NCBI RefSeq assembly: GCF_000687165.1
Contig: NZ_JMKU01000008.1
Span: 1 to 64,000 of the forward strand
Direction of reading: 5' to 3'
Source of the DNA: Paracidovorax oryzae ATCC 19882
GTDB lineage: Bacteria > Pseudomonadota > Gammaproteobacteria > Burkholderiales > Burkholderiaceae_C
Length of the DNA stretch: 64,000 bases
Of the stretch, positions 49,888-59,387 are shown piece by piece (position 1 is the stretch's first letter; every line of letters begins with the position of its first letter). Both the position numbers and the translations under genes were made by a program. The notes beneath the pieces were generated by a model, which was not told where the DNA came from, searched no databases, and was given only the letters and a program-made list of their open reading frames with translations.

Positions 49888-51297
49888 ATGCAACGAGAAC
49901 CCGACTTCCTGGACAACCTGCGCTCGGAACTGCGCGACGGCCAGCGCTGGCTGGAGCGCAGCATCGTCCTGGCCTATGCCGTGGCGGCCGGGCTCAGCGT
50001 GGTGGTGTTCACCATGCTGGCGGAGTGGGCCTTCGCGGTGTTCGAGCGTGTCTATCACTGGGGTGGCGGCTGGGCCGTGCTGCTGTGGACGCCCGCGATC
50101 ACCGCGGCGGTGGTCTGGGCCACGCGGCGCTGGGTGCCGGGCGCGGCCGGATCGGGCATCCCTCAGGTGATCGCGGCGCTGGAGCCCGGCCTCACGGCGC
50201 CCCAGCGGGGCCGTTTCGTCTCGCTGCGGCTGTCGGCCGCCAAGATCCTGCTGGCCAGCGCGGGGTTCATGGCGGGCCTGTCGATCGGGCGGGAAGGGCC
50301 GTCGGTGCAGGTGGCGGCGGGCGTGATGCACCATGCGCGCCGCTGGTTCGGGCCCCGGTCGGGCATCACCGCCCATGCGCTGCTGGTGGCCGGCGGGGCG
50401 GCGGGCATCGCCGCGGCCTTCAATGCGCCGCTGGCGGGCGTGGTGTTCGCCATCGAGGAGCTGTCCCGCAAGCTCGAGTCGCGCAGCAGCGGCCTGATCA
50501 TCGCCGCCATCGTGCTGGCCGGCCTGATGGGGGTGTCGGCGTTCGGCAACCTGAGCTACTTCGGGCGCATCCAGGTGCCGCGGCTGGGCTGGGAGGCGCT
50601 GCTGCCGGGCCTGGCCGTCTCGCTGGCCTGCGGCGTCCTGGGCGGGCTGTTCGCCAAGCTGATGGCGGCGTCGCTCACGGGTGCGCCGGACCGTTTCAAC
50701 CGCTGGCGGGCGCGCTGGCCGGTGCGCTTCGCGGCGGCCGGCGGGCTGGCGATCGCGGTGATCGGTCTCGTGACGGGCGGAGCGACCTTCGGCGCGGGCT
50801 CGGAGGCGGTCAAGCACATGCTGGCCGGCCAGGCGGACGTGCCGGCCTTCTACGTCACGCTCAAGTTCATCGCCACGTGGCTGTCGGCCTGGGTGGGGGT
50901 GCCGGGCGGGATCTTCGCGCCGTCGCTCTCGATCGGAGCGGGCGTGGGCCACAACGTGGCGCTGCTGGCCGGCGGGGACATCGCACCGGCCATCGCGCCG
51001 GCCCTGATCGCCATGGGCATGGCGGCCTTCCTGGCGGCGGTGACGCAGGCGCCGCTCACGGCCTTCATCATCGTGATGGAGATGGTGGACGGGCACGCGC
51101 TGGTGCTGAGCCTGATGTCCTCCGCGATGCTGGCGAGCCTGGTGTCCCGCATGCTGGCGCGGCCCCTCTACGAGACCCTGGCGGCCTCCATGCTGAGCGC
51201 CGCGCGGCTGCCCGAGGCGCCCGCGGACGTGGATGCTGCGGCGGAGCCTCCCGCTCCCGCGGAGGATGGCGCCCCGCGGGAACCCGCCGGTCGCTGA
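49888..51297 (+). CDS. ClC-family chloride channel/antiporter
   Basis: 469 residues with the ClC architecture. The three ion-path motifs are GSGIPQ (about 92), GREGPSVQ (about 134) and GVPGGIFAPSLSIGAG (about 345); APLAGVVFAIEE is the fourth conserved patch. The glutamate gate (E of GREGP) is present, so proton-coupled or gated chloride transport is expected. The ATG at 49888 begins the cytoplasmic helix; an in-frame ATG at 49666 would overlap the ssb gene. The C-terminal 40 residues (PPAPAEDGAPREPAGR) are disordered; there are no CBS domains. Confidence 0.92.
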   Translation: MQREPDFLDNLRSELRDGQRWLERSIVLAYAVAAGLSVVVFTMLAEWAFAVFERVYHWGGGWAVLLWTPAITAAVVWATRRWVPGAAGSGIPQVIAALEPGLTAPQRGRFVSLRLSAAKILLASAGFMAGLSIGREGPSVQVAAGVMHHARRWFGPRSGITAHALLVAGGAAGIAAAFNAPLAGVVFAIEELSRKLESRSSGLIIAAIVLAGLMGVSAFGNLSYFGRIQVPRLGWEALLPGLAVSLACGVLGGLFAKLMAASLTGAPDRFNRWRARWPVRFAAAGGLAIAVIGLVTGGATFGAGSEAVKHMLAGQADVPAFYVTLKFIATWLSAWVGVPGGIFAPSLSIGAGVGHNVALLAGGDIAPAIAPALIAMGMAAFLAAVTQAPLTAFIIVMEMVDGHALVLSLMSSAMLASLVSRMLARPLYETLAASMLSAARLPEAPADVDAAAEPPAPAEDGAPREPAGR

Positions 51298-51318
51298 GCC
51301 GACCCGGGCGGACGGGCC

Positions 51319-52581
51319 TTACTTCCGCGCGCGGCCGCCGTGGGCCGGCACCGGCCGCATGCCCCAGGCCGCCGCCAGCCAGCCGAGGCAGAGCAGGGAG
51401 GTCGCCACGAACAGGCCGTGCGCGCCGCCCCAGCGCAGTAGCGCACCACCCAGGGCGCCGCCCGCGAACAGGCCCAGCGACTGCAGCGTGTTGTAGGTGC
51501 CCAGCGCCGCGCCACGCACGGCCGGCGGCGCGGTGCGGGAGACGAGGCTCGGCTGGCTGGCTTCGAGCGCGTTGAAGCCGCAGAAGAACAGGAACAGCAG
51601 CCCTCCCAGGGCCCACAGCCCCGGCGGCGTGCCGGCCGATGCCGCCCAGCCCAGCCCGAGCTGCACCAGCAGCACGAGGCCGATGGCACCCAGCAGGGCG
51701 CCGCGCAGCCGGCCGGCGCGCTCCAGGGCGAACAGGCCGCCCATGGCCAGGAAGGACAGCACCACGGCGGGCAGGTAGAGGTGCCAGTGCGCGCTCTTGG
51801 GCAGTCCGGCCTGTACCAGCAGGGCGGGCACGGCCACCCACATGGCCAGCTGCACCGTGTGCAGCGCGAAGACGCCGAGGTTCAGCCGCAGCAGGTCCGG
51901 GTGGCGCAGCACGTCGGCCAGGCGGCCGCGCGGTGCGTCCGCATGGCGTGCGGGCTCGGGCGGCACCACCCAGAGCACCACGGCGATGCCGGCCAGTGCC
52001 AGCGCGCAGGTCAGCCCGAAGATGCCGGGCAGGCCGAAGCGGGCGGCCAGCGGCGGGGCGGCCACGAGCGCCACGGCGAACATCAGCCCGATGCTGCCGC
52101 CCACGAGGGCCATGGCCTTGGTGCGCACCCCGTCGCGCGTCTGGTCGGCCAGCAGGGCGGTGACGGCGGCGGAGACGGCGCCCGCGCCCTGCAGCGCGCG
52201 GCCCAGCAGCAGCCCGCCGAGCGAATCGGCCAGTGCCGCCAGCAGGCTGCCGGCCGCGAACACCAGCAGGCCGAGCACGATGACGCGCTTGCGCCCGAAG
52301 CGGTCGGAGGCCATGCCCAGGGGCAGCTGCAGCACGGCCTGGGTCAGGCCGTAGATGCCCATGGCCAGGCCGACCAGGGCGGGGTCATCGCCGCCGGGGT
52401 ACTTGCGCGCTTCGAGCGCGAACACCGGCAGCACCAGGAACAGCCCCAGCATGCGCAGCGCGAAGATGAGCGCCAGCGACAGGCTGGAGCGCCGCTCCAG
52501 CGGCGTCATCGTGGTGGCGGAGGCGGCGGGGATATCGGTCGCGGGCGTAGGCGGCAGGGGGTCCGGCACGGCAGAGGTCAT
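51319..52581 (-). CDS. MFS transporter
   Basis: 420 residues, 12 predicted helices. The MFS loop 2-3 motif reads GMASDRFGRKRVIVLGLL and helix 1 RMLGLFLVLPVFALEARKYPGGDDPALVGLAMGIYGLTQAVLQLPLG resembles YajR-type drug exporters, although no C-terminal YAM domain is present. Its place next to ssb and uvrA is conserved in this order, so it is a vertically inherited gene. ATG 52509 (MTPLERRSS) could be the true start, as the first 24 residues are Pro/Ala/Thr-rich. Confidence 0.88.
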   Translation of the reverse strand: MTSAVPDPLPPTPATDIPAASATTMTPLERRSSLSLALIFALRMLGLFLVLPVFALEARKYPGGDDPALVGLAMGIYGLTQAVLQLPLGMASDRFGRKRVIVLGLLVFAAGSLLAALADSLGGLLLGRALQGAGAVSAAVTALLADQTRDGVRTKAMALVGGSIGLMFAVALVAAPPLAARFGLPGIFGLTCALALAGIAVVLWVVPPEPARHADAPRGRLADVLRHPDLLRLNLGVFALHTVQLAMWVAVPALLVQAGLPKSAHWHLYLPAVVLSFLAMGGLFALERAGRLRGALLGAIGLVLLVQLGLGWAASAGTPPGLWALGGLLFLFFCGFNALEASQPSLVSRTAPPAVRGAALGTYNTLQSLGLFAGGALGGALLRWGGAHGLFVATSLLCLGWLAAAWGMRPVPAHGGRARK

Positions 52582-52645
52582 CGGTTGCGGTCGATGGAAA
52601 GACGGCGATTCTCGCCCATCGCGCGCCTGCCGCGCCGGCGGGCCG

Positions 52646-53509
52646 TCAGCGGCGGCGCTGCCGCCAGCCGAGCACGCCGGCCGCGCAGGCCAGCAGCACC
52701 AGCGCGGCGGGGGAAAGCGTGGGCACCGGCGTGGCCTGTGCGGGCGCCGGCGCGGCCGCCAGCAGCGCCGGGCCGCCCGGATCGGCGATCACGCCCACGG
52801 TGGGGTCGGTGTCGCCCGCGCCGTTGTCGGTGATCGTGAAGGTGATCGTGTCGCCGGCGATCTGCGCGTCTGTCCATTCGAACCAGGTGTAGCGGTCCGC
52901 CCCGGGGCCGGAGGGGCCGAACTTGATGAATCGGGTGCCGTCGGGCAGGGCCTGGGGGTATTTCAGCGTCACCGTCACGCTGCCGGTGCAACTGGTGGCG
53001 ACGAAGCGGAACACTCCGTGGGGGAACTGCGCGCCGGCCGGGCCGCCGGAGGGTATCTCGAAGGCGGTCTGGGTGGTATCGAACTGGCAGCCGCCCGCGA
53101 CGGCCGGGCCGGACAGCGTGGCCGTGATGGTGCCCGTGCCGGTGGCCGACGCCGCCGAGAACGTGGTCGGGCTCAGCCGCTGCACGAGGTGCAGCGTGGA
53201 GTCCTTCTGGATGTTGTAGTCGGAGAGCGTGCGGCCGTCCTCCAGCTGCTTGCCCGCGAAGATGAGGCGCTGCTGCTCGGGCGGAATGCCCTTCTTGTCC
53301 TGTATCTGCGCCTTCACGTTCTCGATGGAGTCGCTGGGCTCCACGTCCAGCGCCAGGGTCTCGCCCGAGAGCATCTTCACGAAGATCTGCATGGCCCAGG
53401 CACCCTGGGCCCCGAAAGCGAGCACGCAGATGAGCGCAAATCGGGCGAAGGCGCGGCGCAGGGAGTCGGTGGCGGGCAGCGGGAAGGCGGGGGAAAGACC
53501 GGAGGGCAT
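52646..53509 (-). CDS. Exported ubiquitin-like protein with choice-of-anchor U and IPTL-CTERM domains
   Basis: 287 residues. A Sec signal peptide ends AWA (residue 39), so mature residue 1 is the Met of a ubiquitin domain (40-112, [18 protein letters not shown]...). Of ubiquitin's first 73 residues 61 are identical; changes are T7M, T9S, K11E, I13L, T14A, E16D, T22S, K29Q, E34K, D39E, E64D and L71Q. Lys6, 27, 33, 48 and 63 and the Leu8-Ile44-His68-Val70 patch are kept, but the C-terminal Arg-Gly-Gly is replaced by SP, so it cannot be conjugated. A beta-rich choice-of-anchor U-like domain follows (about 115-247; GVIADPGGP), then an IPTL-CTERM sorting signal ([18 protein letters not shown]...RQRRR). 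It lies between cysC and the MFS gene; the domain was probably acquired from a eukaryote. Confidence 0.9.
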   Translation of the reverse strand: MPSGLSPAFPLPATDSLRRAFARFALICVLAFGAQGAWAMQIFVKMLSGETLALDVEPSDSIENVKAQIQDKKGIPPEQQRLIFAGKQLEDGRTLSDYNIQKDSTLHLVQRLSPTTFSAASATGTGTITATLSGPAVAGGCQFDTTQTAFEIPSGGPAGAQFPHGVFRFVATSCTGSVTVTLKYPQALPDGTRFIKFGPSGPGADRYTWFEWTDAQIAGDTITFTITDNGAGDTDPTVGVIADPGGPALLAAAPAPAQATPVPTLSPAALVLLACAAGVLGWRQRRR

Positions 53510-53560
53510 GGAAAAACGGTGGCACGACCGGAAGGCCGGGCCAAAAAGAAGGGGTAGAAG

Positions 53561-53590
53561 GCGTAACCGTCGAGCACGGAAAGCGTAACC
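53561..53590 (-). repeat. Direct repeat GCGTAACC upstream of the ubiquitin-like gene
   Basis: GCGTAACC occurs at 53561-53568 and 53583-53590, 22 bases apart (two helical turns), about 50-80 bases before the start of the ubiquitin-like gene; on its coding strand the repeat reads GGTTACGC. Same-face spacing suggests a regulator that binds as a dimer in tandem, possibly one shared with other IPTL-CTERM genes. Confidence 0.5.
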
Positions 53591-53693
53591 CTCCATCATG
53601 ACGGAACCACCTTGCCATGGAAAGCGCGTTCTGCGCAGTTTCCGCAGCCCAGGGCCGAACCACCGCCGGGCTGCAGGCCGGCGGGCCTGCGGA

Positions 53694-54296
53694 TCAGGAA
53701 AGGTGGGCCTGGGTGGGCGGCAGGCCCAGTTGCGCGCGCAGGCGCTGTACGCACTGCGCCACGGAAAGCGCATCGGTACGCAGCTCCAATGCGGGAGCCT
53801 CCGGCGGCTCGTAGGGCGAATCGATCCCCGTGAAGCGCGGCAGTGCGCCGCTGCGGGCGCGCCGGTACAGGCCCTTGGGATCGCGCTCCTCGGCCACGGC
53901 CAGCGGCACGTTCACGTACACCTCGAGGAAATCCCCGGGCGCGAACAGCGCCTGCGCGGCCGCGCGCTCGGCCCGGAACGGCGAGATCAGCGCGACGATG
54001 GCGACCACCCCCGCATCCACGAACAGCCGCGCCACGTGCGCGGCCCGGCGGATGCTCTCGGCCCGGTCCGCGTCGGTGAACCCCAGGTCGCTGCTGAGCC
54101 CGGCACGCAGGCGGTCGCCGTCGATCACGAAGGTGCGCAGGCCGTCGCGGTGCAGCGAGGCCTCCAGCGCGTGCGCGAGGGTGGTCTTGCCCGCGGCCGA
54201 GAGACCCGTGAGCCAGACGGCCCGGGCGGGATGGCCCTGCAGGCGTTCGCGGTCCTGGCGGGTGATAGCGGTGGAAGCGGTGGACGGGAAGGTCAT
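53694..54296 (-). CDS. cysC: Adenylyl-sulfate kinase
   Basis: 200 residues. The P-loop is GLSAAGKT (31-38; usually GLSGSGKS). Other APS-kinase motifs are [52 protein letters not shown] and the lid segment [23 protein letters not shown]. It phosphorylates APS to PAPS for sulfation or sulfate reduction. ATG 54296 is chosen since the longer in-frame start 54335 adds only a basic tail. It is separate from the cysDN genes, so the PAPS could serve sulfation of surface molecules. Confidence 0.9.
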   Translation of the reverse strand: MTFPSTASTAITRQDRERLQGHPARAVWLTGLSAAGKTTLAHALEASLHRDGLRTFVIDGDRLRAGLSSDLGFTDADRAESIRRAAHVARLFVDAGVVAIVALISPFRAERAAAQALFAPGDFLEVYVNVPLAVAEERDPKGLYRRARSGALPRFTGIDSPYEPPEAPALELRTDALSVAQCVQRLRAQLGLPPTQAHLS

Positions 54297-54393
54297 GGCG
54301 CGGGCGCCGGTGGAACGGGCTCTGATTATGGGCACGGGCGCCGCCGGCCCGCCTCACCTATCATGGTGGGTTTCCCGCTTGCCGACGCCCTCA

Positions 54394-57300
54394 GTGACCG
54401 AGCCCACCGCCCCCGATGATCCGCGCCCCGGCGACGGCGCCTATCTGGCCCGCGCCCTGCGCGAGCAGCGCATCAGCATCCGCGGCGCGCGCACGCACAA
54501 CCTCAAGAACATCGACCTGGACCTGCCGCGCAACCAGTTGGTGGTCATCACCGGGCTGTCGGGCTCGGGCAAGTCCAGCCTCGCTTTCGACACGCTCTAT
54601 GCCGAGGGCCAGCGGCGCTACGTGGAGAGCCTGTCTGCCTATGCCCGGCAGTTCCTGGGCCGCCTGGACAAGCCGGACGTGGACCTGATCGAGGGCCTGT
54701 CGCCCGCGATTTCGATCGAGCAGAAGGCCACCAGCCACAACCCGCGCTCCACCGTGGGCACGGTGACCGAGATCCACGACTACCTGCGCCTGCTCTACGC
54801 CCGCGCCGGCACGCCTTATTGCCCCGAGCACGGCCTGCCGCTGGCCGCGCAGACGGTGAGCCAGATGGTGGACACCGTGCTGGCGCTGCCCGAGGACACC
54901 CGCCTGATGGTGTTGGCCCCGGTGGCGCGCGGCCGCAAGGGCGAGTTCACCGAACTGTTCGCGCAGATGCAGGCGCTGGGCTACGTGCGCTTCCGGGTGG
55001 ATGGAACGATCCACGAGGTGGAGAACCTGCCGCAGCTCAAGAAGACCGAGAAGCACGACATCGATGTGGTGATCGACCGGCTGAAGGTGCGCTCCGACGC
55101 GCAGCAACGGCTTGCCGAGAGCTTCGAGGCCGCGCTGCGCGTGGGCCAGGAGGCCGCGGGCGCCGACGGCAATGGCCGCGTGCTGGCGCTGGAGATGGAT
55201 TCGGAGCGGGAGCACCTGTTTTCCAGCAAGTTCGCCTGCCCCATCTGCGGCTTCTCGCTGCCCGAGCTGGAGCCGCGCCTGTTCTCGTTCAACTCGCCGA
55301 TCGGTGCCTGCCCCACCTGCGACGGCCTGGGCCAGCAGGAGGTGTTCGATCCGGTGCGGGTCGTGGCTTTCCCGTCTTTAAGCCTGGCCAGCGGCGCCAT
55401 CAAGGGCTGGGACCGGCGCAACGGCTACTACTTCGCCATGCTGGAGAGCCTGGCCCGGCACTACGGCTTCGATGTCGAGGCGCCGTTCGAGTCGCTGCCC
55501 GAACGCGTGCGCAGCGCCGTGCTGTACGGCTCCGGCGAGGAAGAGATCGCCTTCAGCTACATCCTGGACAGCGGCGCCAACAAGGGCAAGGCCGTCGTCA
55601 GGAAGCACCCGTTCGAGGGCATCCTGCCGAACATGGCAAGGCGCTACCGCGAGACCGATTCCACCGTCGTGCGCGAAGACCTCGCGCGCCTGCGCAGCAC
55701 CCAGCCCTGCCCCGACTGCCACGGCACGCGCCTGCGGCTGGAGGCGCGCCACGTGCGCGTGGGCGAGGGCGAGCAGTCCCGCGCCATCTACGAGGTGAGC
55801 CGCGCCACCCTGGCCGAGGCCCGGGCCTGGTTCGGGGCGCTGCAGCTGAGCGGCGCCAAGGCCGAGATCGCCGGCAAGGTGGTGCGCGAGATCGCCACGC
55901 GCCTCACGTTCCTGAACGACGTGGGCCTCAACTACCTGAGCCTGGACCGCAGCGCGGAGACGCTCTCGGGCGGCGAGGCGCAGCGCATCCGCCTGGCCAG
56001 CCAGATCGGCTCGGGCCTCACGGGCGTGATGTACGTGCTCGACGAGCCCAGCATCGGCCTGCACCAGCGCGACAACGACCGGCTCATCGCCACGCTGCAG
56101 CACCTGCGCGACATCGGCAACAGCGTGATCGTGGTCGAGCACGACGAGGACATGATCCGCGCCGCCGACCACTGCGTGGACATGGGCCCGGGCGCGGGCG
56201 TGCACGGCGGCCGCGTGATGGCCCAGGGCACGAGCGACGAGTTGAGCGCCCATCCCGAATCGCTCACCGGCCAGTACCTTTCGGGTGCGCGCGTCATCCC
56301 CGTGCCGGCACGCCGCACGCCCTGGCTGCCGGTGCTGGAGGCGCAGTCAGAGCCCGAGCCGCCGAAGAAGGGCAAGTCGCGCTTTCCTGAAACCGACGCG
56401 AGCCGCCGCCGCGCGGAGCGCATGGCCGAGCACCGCGCCACCCAGGGGCGCCTGCAGGCGCTGCGCGTGGTGGGCGCCACGGGCCACAGCCTGAAGAACG
56501 TGAGCGTGGAGTTCCCCGTGGGGCTGCTCACCTGCGTGACGGGCGTCTCGGGCTCGGGCAAGAGCACGCTGGTCAACGACACGCTCTACGCCGCCGTGGC
56601 CCGCCAGCTCTACCGGTCCCATGACGAGCCCGCGCCGCATGAAGCGATCGAGGGCATCGAGTACTTCGACAAGGTCATCAACGTCGATCAGTCGCCCATC
56701 GGCCGCACGCCGCGCAGCAACCCGGCTACCTATACGGGCCTGTTCACGCCGATCCGCGAGCTGATGGCCGAGACCAACATTGCCCGCGAACGCGGCTACG
56801 GCCCGGGCCGGTTCAGCTTCAACGTGGCCGGCGGGCGCTGCGAGGCCTGCCAGGGCGACGGCGTGGTGAAGGTGGAGATGCACTTCCTGCCCGACGTGTA
56901 TGTGCCCTGCGACGTCTGCCATGGGCAGCGCTACAACCGCGAGACGCTGGAAGTGCAGTGGAAGGGCCGGAACATCGCGCAGATCCTGGACCTGACGGTG
57001 GAGGATGCCCATGCCTTCTTCCAGGACGTGCCGGCGATCGCCCGCAAGCTGCAGACACTGCTCGACGTGGGCCTGTCGTACATCCGCCTGGGGCAGGCCG
57101 CCACGACGCTTTCGGGCGGCGAGGCCCAGCGCGTGAAGCTGGCGCAGGAGCTGTCCAAGCGCGATACGGGCCGCACGCTCTACATCCTGGACGAGCCCAC
57201 CACGGGCCTGCATTTCGCCGACATCGACCTTTTGCTCAAGGTGCTGCACCAGTTGCGCGACGCGGGCAACACCATCGTGGTGATCGAGCACAACCTGGAC

Positions 57301-57447
57301 GTCATCAAGACGGCCGACTGGATCATCGACATGGGGCCCGAAGGCGGGGCGGGCGGCGGTACCGTGGTGGCCGAAGGCACGCCCGAGGAGGTGGCGGCGA
57401 ACCCGGCGAGCCACACCGGGCGGTACCTGCAGCGGTATCTGGCGTAG
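54394..57447 (+). CDS. uvrA: Excinuclease ABC subunit A
   Basis: 1017 residues. Two ABC ATPase halves: Walker [11 protein letters not shown] (about 50) and [10 protein letters not shown] (about 715), signatures [21 protein letters not shown] and [19 protein letters not shown], Walker [11 protein letters not shown] and [10 protein letters not shown]. Zinc modules are CPICGF...CPTC and CEAC...[13 protein letters not shown] is a third Cys pair. UvrA finds bulky DNA damage and loads UvrB. The start is a GTG at 54394 (MTEPTAPDD); the frame is open upstream to 53830 but has no family similarity and would cover cysC. The length is longer than E. coli UvrA (940) by an insert of about 60 residues before the second ATPase ([19 protein letters not shown]). 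Confidence 0.96.
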   Translation: MTEPTAPDDPRPGDGAYLARALREQRISIRGARTHNLKNIDLDLPRNQLVVITGLSGSGKSSLAFDTLYAEGQRRYVESLSAYARQFLGRLDKPDVDLIEGLSPAISIEQKATSHNPRSTVGTVTEIHDYLRLLYARAGTPYCPEHGLPLAAQTVSQMVDTVLALPEDTRLMVLAPVARGRKGEFTELFAQMQALGYVRFRVDGTIHEVENLPQLKKTEKHDIDVVIDRLKVRSDAQQRLAESFEAALRVGQEAAGADGNGRVLALEMDSEREHLFSSKFACPICGFSLPELEPRLFSFNSPIGACPTCDGLGQQEVFDPVRVVAFPSLSLASGAIKGWDRRNGYYFAMLESLARHYGFDVEAPFESLPERVRSAVLYGSGEEEIAFSYILDSGANKGKAVVRKHPFEGILPNMARRYRETDSTVVREDLARLRSTQPCPDCHGTRLRLEARHVRVGEGEQSRAIYEVSRATLAEARAWFGALQLSGAKAEIAGKVVREIATRLTFLNDVGLNYLSLDRSAETLSGGEAQRIRLASQIGSGLTGVMYVLDEPSIGLHQRDNDRLIATLQHLRDIGNSVIVVEHDEDMIRAADHCVDMGPGAGVHGGRVMAQGTSDELSAHPESLTGQYLSGARVIPVPARRTPWLPVLEAQSEPEPPKKGKSRFPETDASRRRAERMAEHRATQGRLQALRVVGATGHSLKNVSVEFPVGLLTCVTGVSGSGKSTLVNDTLYAAVARQLYRSHDEPAPHEAIEGIEYFDKVINVDQSPIGRTPRSNPATYTGLFTPIRELMAETNIARERGYGPGRFSFNVAGGRCEACQGDGVVKVEMHFLPDVYVPCDVCHGQRYNRETLEVQWKGRNIAQILDLTVEDAHAFFQDVPAIARKLQTLLDVGLSYIRLGQAATTLSGGEAQRVKLAQELSKRDTGRTLYILDEPTTGLHFADIDLLLKVLHQLRDAGNTIVVIEHNLDVIKTADWIIDMGPEGGAGGGTVVAEGTPEEVAANPASHTGRYLQRYLA

Positions 57448-57466
57448 GCGCGCCGGGTACGGCCGC

Positions 57467-58447
57467 CTACCGCCGCAGCAGCCGCGCCACCAGCGGGTCC
57501 AGCGATGCCATGAAGTCTTCCACCGCCTGGGTGTAGCCACCGTCCAGCCCCAGGTCGCCGTTGATCTCCCCGTGGTCCAGGGGCTGCGGCAGCACCGTGG
57601 CGCGGCTGCCCCGGGCGTGCACCTTGCGGGCCATGGATTCGGCCTGCAGGCAGGGCTGGTCGGGCCGTTCCGTGGAGCAGACGAACTGCCAGGGGGGCGT
57701 GCCGGCCACCAGCTGGTCGTAAGGCGACAACCGGGCCCACGCGGCCGGATCGGTGCCGAAGGCTGCGTCGTAGAGCGGCAGGTGCGGCGCGGCCATGAAC
57801 CGCGGCACGTCGAGCACGGCGCTGTCGAGAACGACGGTGCCGAGCCAGGGCCATGCCCCCCATTGCACCGCGGCGGCGGGCCGGGCATTGAGCAGGGCCA
57901 CCAGGTGCGCCCCGGCCGAGTGCCCCATGAGGATGAACCGTCCCGCGTCCGCGCCCCATTCGCCCGCGTGCTGCTGGGCGGTGGCCAGCGCCAGGGCCAC
58001 GTCCTGCGCCTGCTGCGCCACGGGCGTGTCGGGCAGCATGCGATAGTTGATCGACACCAGCACGAAGCCCTGCGGCACCCAGCGGGCGACCTTGTGCTCC
58101 ACCACCTTGGGCATGGCCTTGTCGCCGGTGCGCCAGGCCCCGCCGTGCACCATGAAGATCACCGGTGCGCGCAGGCCCGGGGCCGGTGCGCCGGAGGTCG
58201 GCAGATAGACATCCATGCGCTGGCGCGGATCGGCGCCGTAGGGCAGGTCGACGATCCTGCGCACGCCGGCGGGCAGGGGGGCCGCGGCCGCTCCGCCCCG
58301 CATGCGTTCGGCCCAGCGACCGCGCGGGGATTCGCCGCCGTCGCCGATGCCGGCGCTCACGCTCTGGCCTGCTGCCAGCAGGACGACGCACAGGGCCAGG
58401 GAAGCGGCGCGGGAAGAGGGCGAGGGGCGGGTGGAGCGGTGGTTCAT
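57467..58447 (-). CDS. Exported alpha/beta hydrolase (HSL-type esterase)
   Basis: 326 residues. A Sec signal peptide ends near residue 32 (SVSAG). The oxyanion motif is MVHGGAWRTG, the nucleophile elbow GHSAGAHLV, and the His is in PLDHGEING, the pattern of the hormone-sensitive-lipase group. CAGGAG precedes the ATG. The substrate is unknown; a periplasmic carboxylesterase is likely. It is divergent from the two-component regulator gene and 158 bases away, so the pair of regulators may control it. Confidence 0.85.
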   Translation of the reverse strand: MNHRSTRPSPSSRAASLALCVVLLAAGQSVSAGIGDGGESPRGRWAERMRGGAAAAPLPAGVRRIVDLPYGADPRQRMDVYLPTSGAPAPGLRAPVIFMVHGGAWRTGDKAMPKVVEHKVARWVPQGFVLVSINYRMLPDTPVAQQAQDVALALATAQQHAGEWGADAGRFILMGHSAGAHLVALLNARPAAAVQWGAWPWLGTVVLDSAVLDVPRFMAAPHLPLYDAAFGTDPAAWARLSPYDQLVAGTPPWQFVCSTERPDQPCLQAESMARKVHARGSRATVLPQPLDHGEINGDLGLDGGYTQAVEDFMASLDPLVARLLRR

Positions 58448-58604
58448 GGCTGCGGACTCCTGGACGGGGTGGTGCGGTGCAACGCGTTGGGGATGGTCTC
58501 CATGGTGCCCCGCGGGCCGGCCTGCGCGGTGAAGCGCGTGCGGCAAATCATGACAAGGCATGACAATCCGTCCAGGGGCCGTCACCGCCTGTCATCATCG
58601 CGCC

Positions 58605-59387
58605 ATGACCGAACCGCTCGCCAGGATCCTCGTGGCCGACGACGAGCCCGACCTGCGCGCCCTGCTGCAGCGCTACCTGGGCGACCAGGGATACGCCGTG
58701 CGCGCCGTCGATGGCGCGGCGCCCCTGGAGCGGCTGCTCGCGCGCGAACGCTTCGACGTGCTGGTGCTGGATGTGATGATGCCCGGCGAGGACGGCCTTT
58801 CGCTGTGCCGCCGCCTGCGTGCGCAGGGCGAGACCATTCCCATCCTCATGCTGACTGCGCGCGGCGATCCGGTGGACCGCGTGGTGGGCCTGGAGATGGG
58901 GGCCGACGACTACCTGCCCAAGCCGTTCCAGCCGCGCGAGCTGCTCGCCCGCATCCAGGCCCTGGTGCGGCGCCAGCGCCTGCTGGGCGCACACCACGGG
59001 CCCGTGACCGCTGCCGCCGCGCCCGAGTGCATCGGGTTCGGCGACTGCACCCTCTGGCCCGGCACCCGCCGGCTGCAGCGGGCGGGGCAGGAGGTAGACC
59101 TGTCCAGCACCGAATTCGCCCTGCTGCTGGCATTCGCGCGCCAGCCGCGCCGGCCGCTGGGTCGCGACCGGCTCATCGCGCTGGCCTACGGCCCGGGCCA
59201 CGTGGCCACCGACCGCAGCATCGACGTGCAGGTCATGCGCCTGCGCAAGCTCATCGAACCCGACCCCGCGCACCCCCGCTACCTGCGCACCGTGTGGGGC
59301 GTGGGCTATGTCTTCCTGCCCGATGGGCCGGTTCCGCTGCCCGCTGGCTCGCCCCGGGCGTCGCCCGGTCCGGAGGCGCCGCAATGA
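58605..59387 (+). CDS. OmpR-family response regulator
   Basis: 260 residues. Receiver domain 7-120: acidic pocket VADDEPD, phosphorylation Asp in LVLDVMMPGEDG, Thr in MLTARG and Lys in LPKPFQPRE. Winged helix from about 150: ALLLAFARQPRRPLGRDRLIALAYGPGHVATDRSIDVQVMRLRKLIEPDPAHPRYLRTVWGVGYVF, as in OmpR. The ATG at 58605 is preferred because homology begins there. The gene overlaps the kinase gene by 4 bases (ATGA), so the pair is co-translated. Confidence 0.92.
   Translation: MTEPLARILVADDEPDLRALLQRYLGDQGYAVRAVDGAAPLERLLARERFDVLVLDVMMPGEDGLSLCRRLRAQGETIPILMLTARGDPVDRVVGLEMGADDYLPKPFQPRELLARIQALVRRQRLLGAHHGPVTAAAAPECIGFGDCTLWPGTRRLQRAGQEVDLSSTEFALLLAFARQPRRPLGRDRLIALAYGPGHVATDRSIDVQVMRLRKLIEPDPAHPRYLRTVWGVGYVFLPDGPVPLPAGSPRASPGPEAPQ

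Noticed and set aside
53830-54393. Long in-frame extension upstream of uvrA
   Set aside because: It has no UvrA similarity, covers the cysC gene on the other strand, and a GTG start at 54394 fits the family N-terminus.
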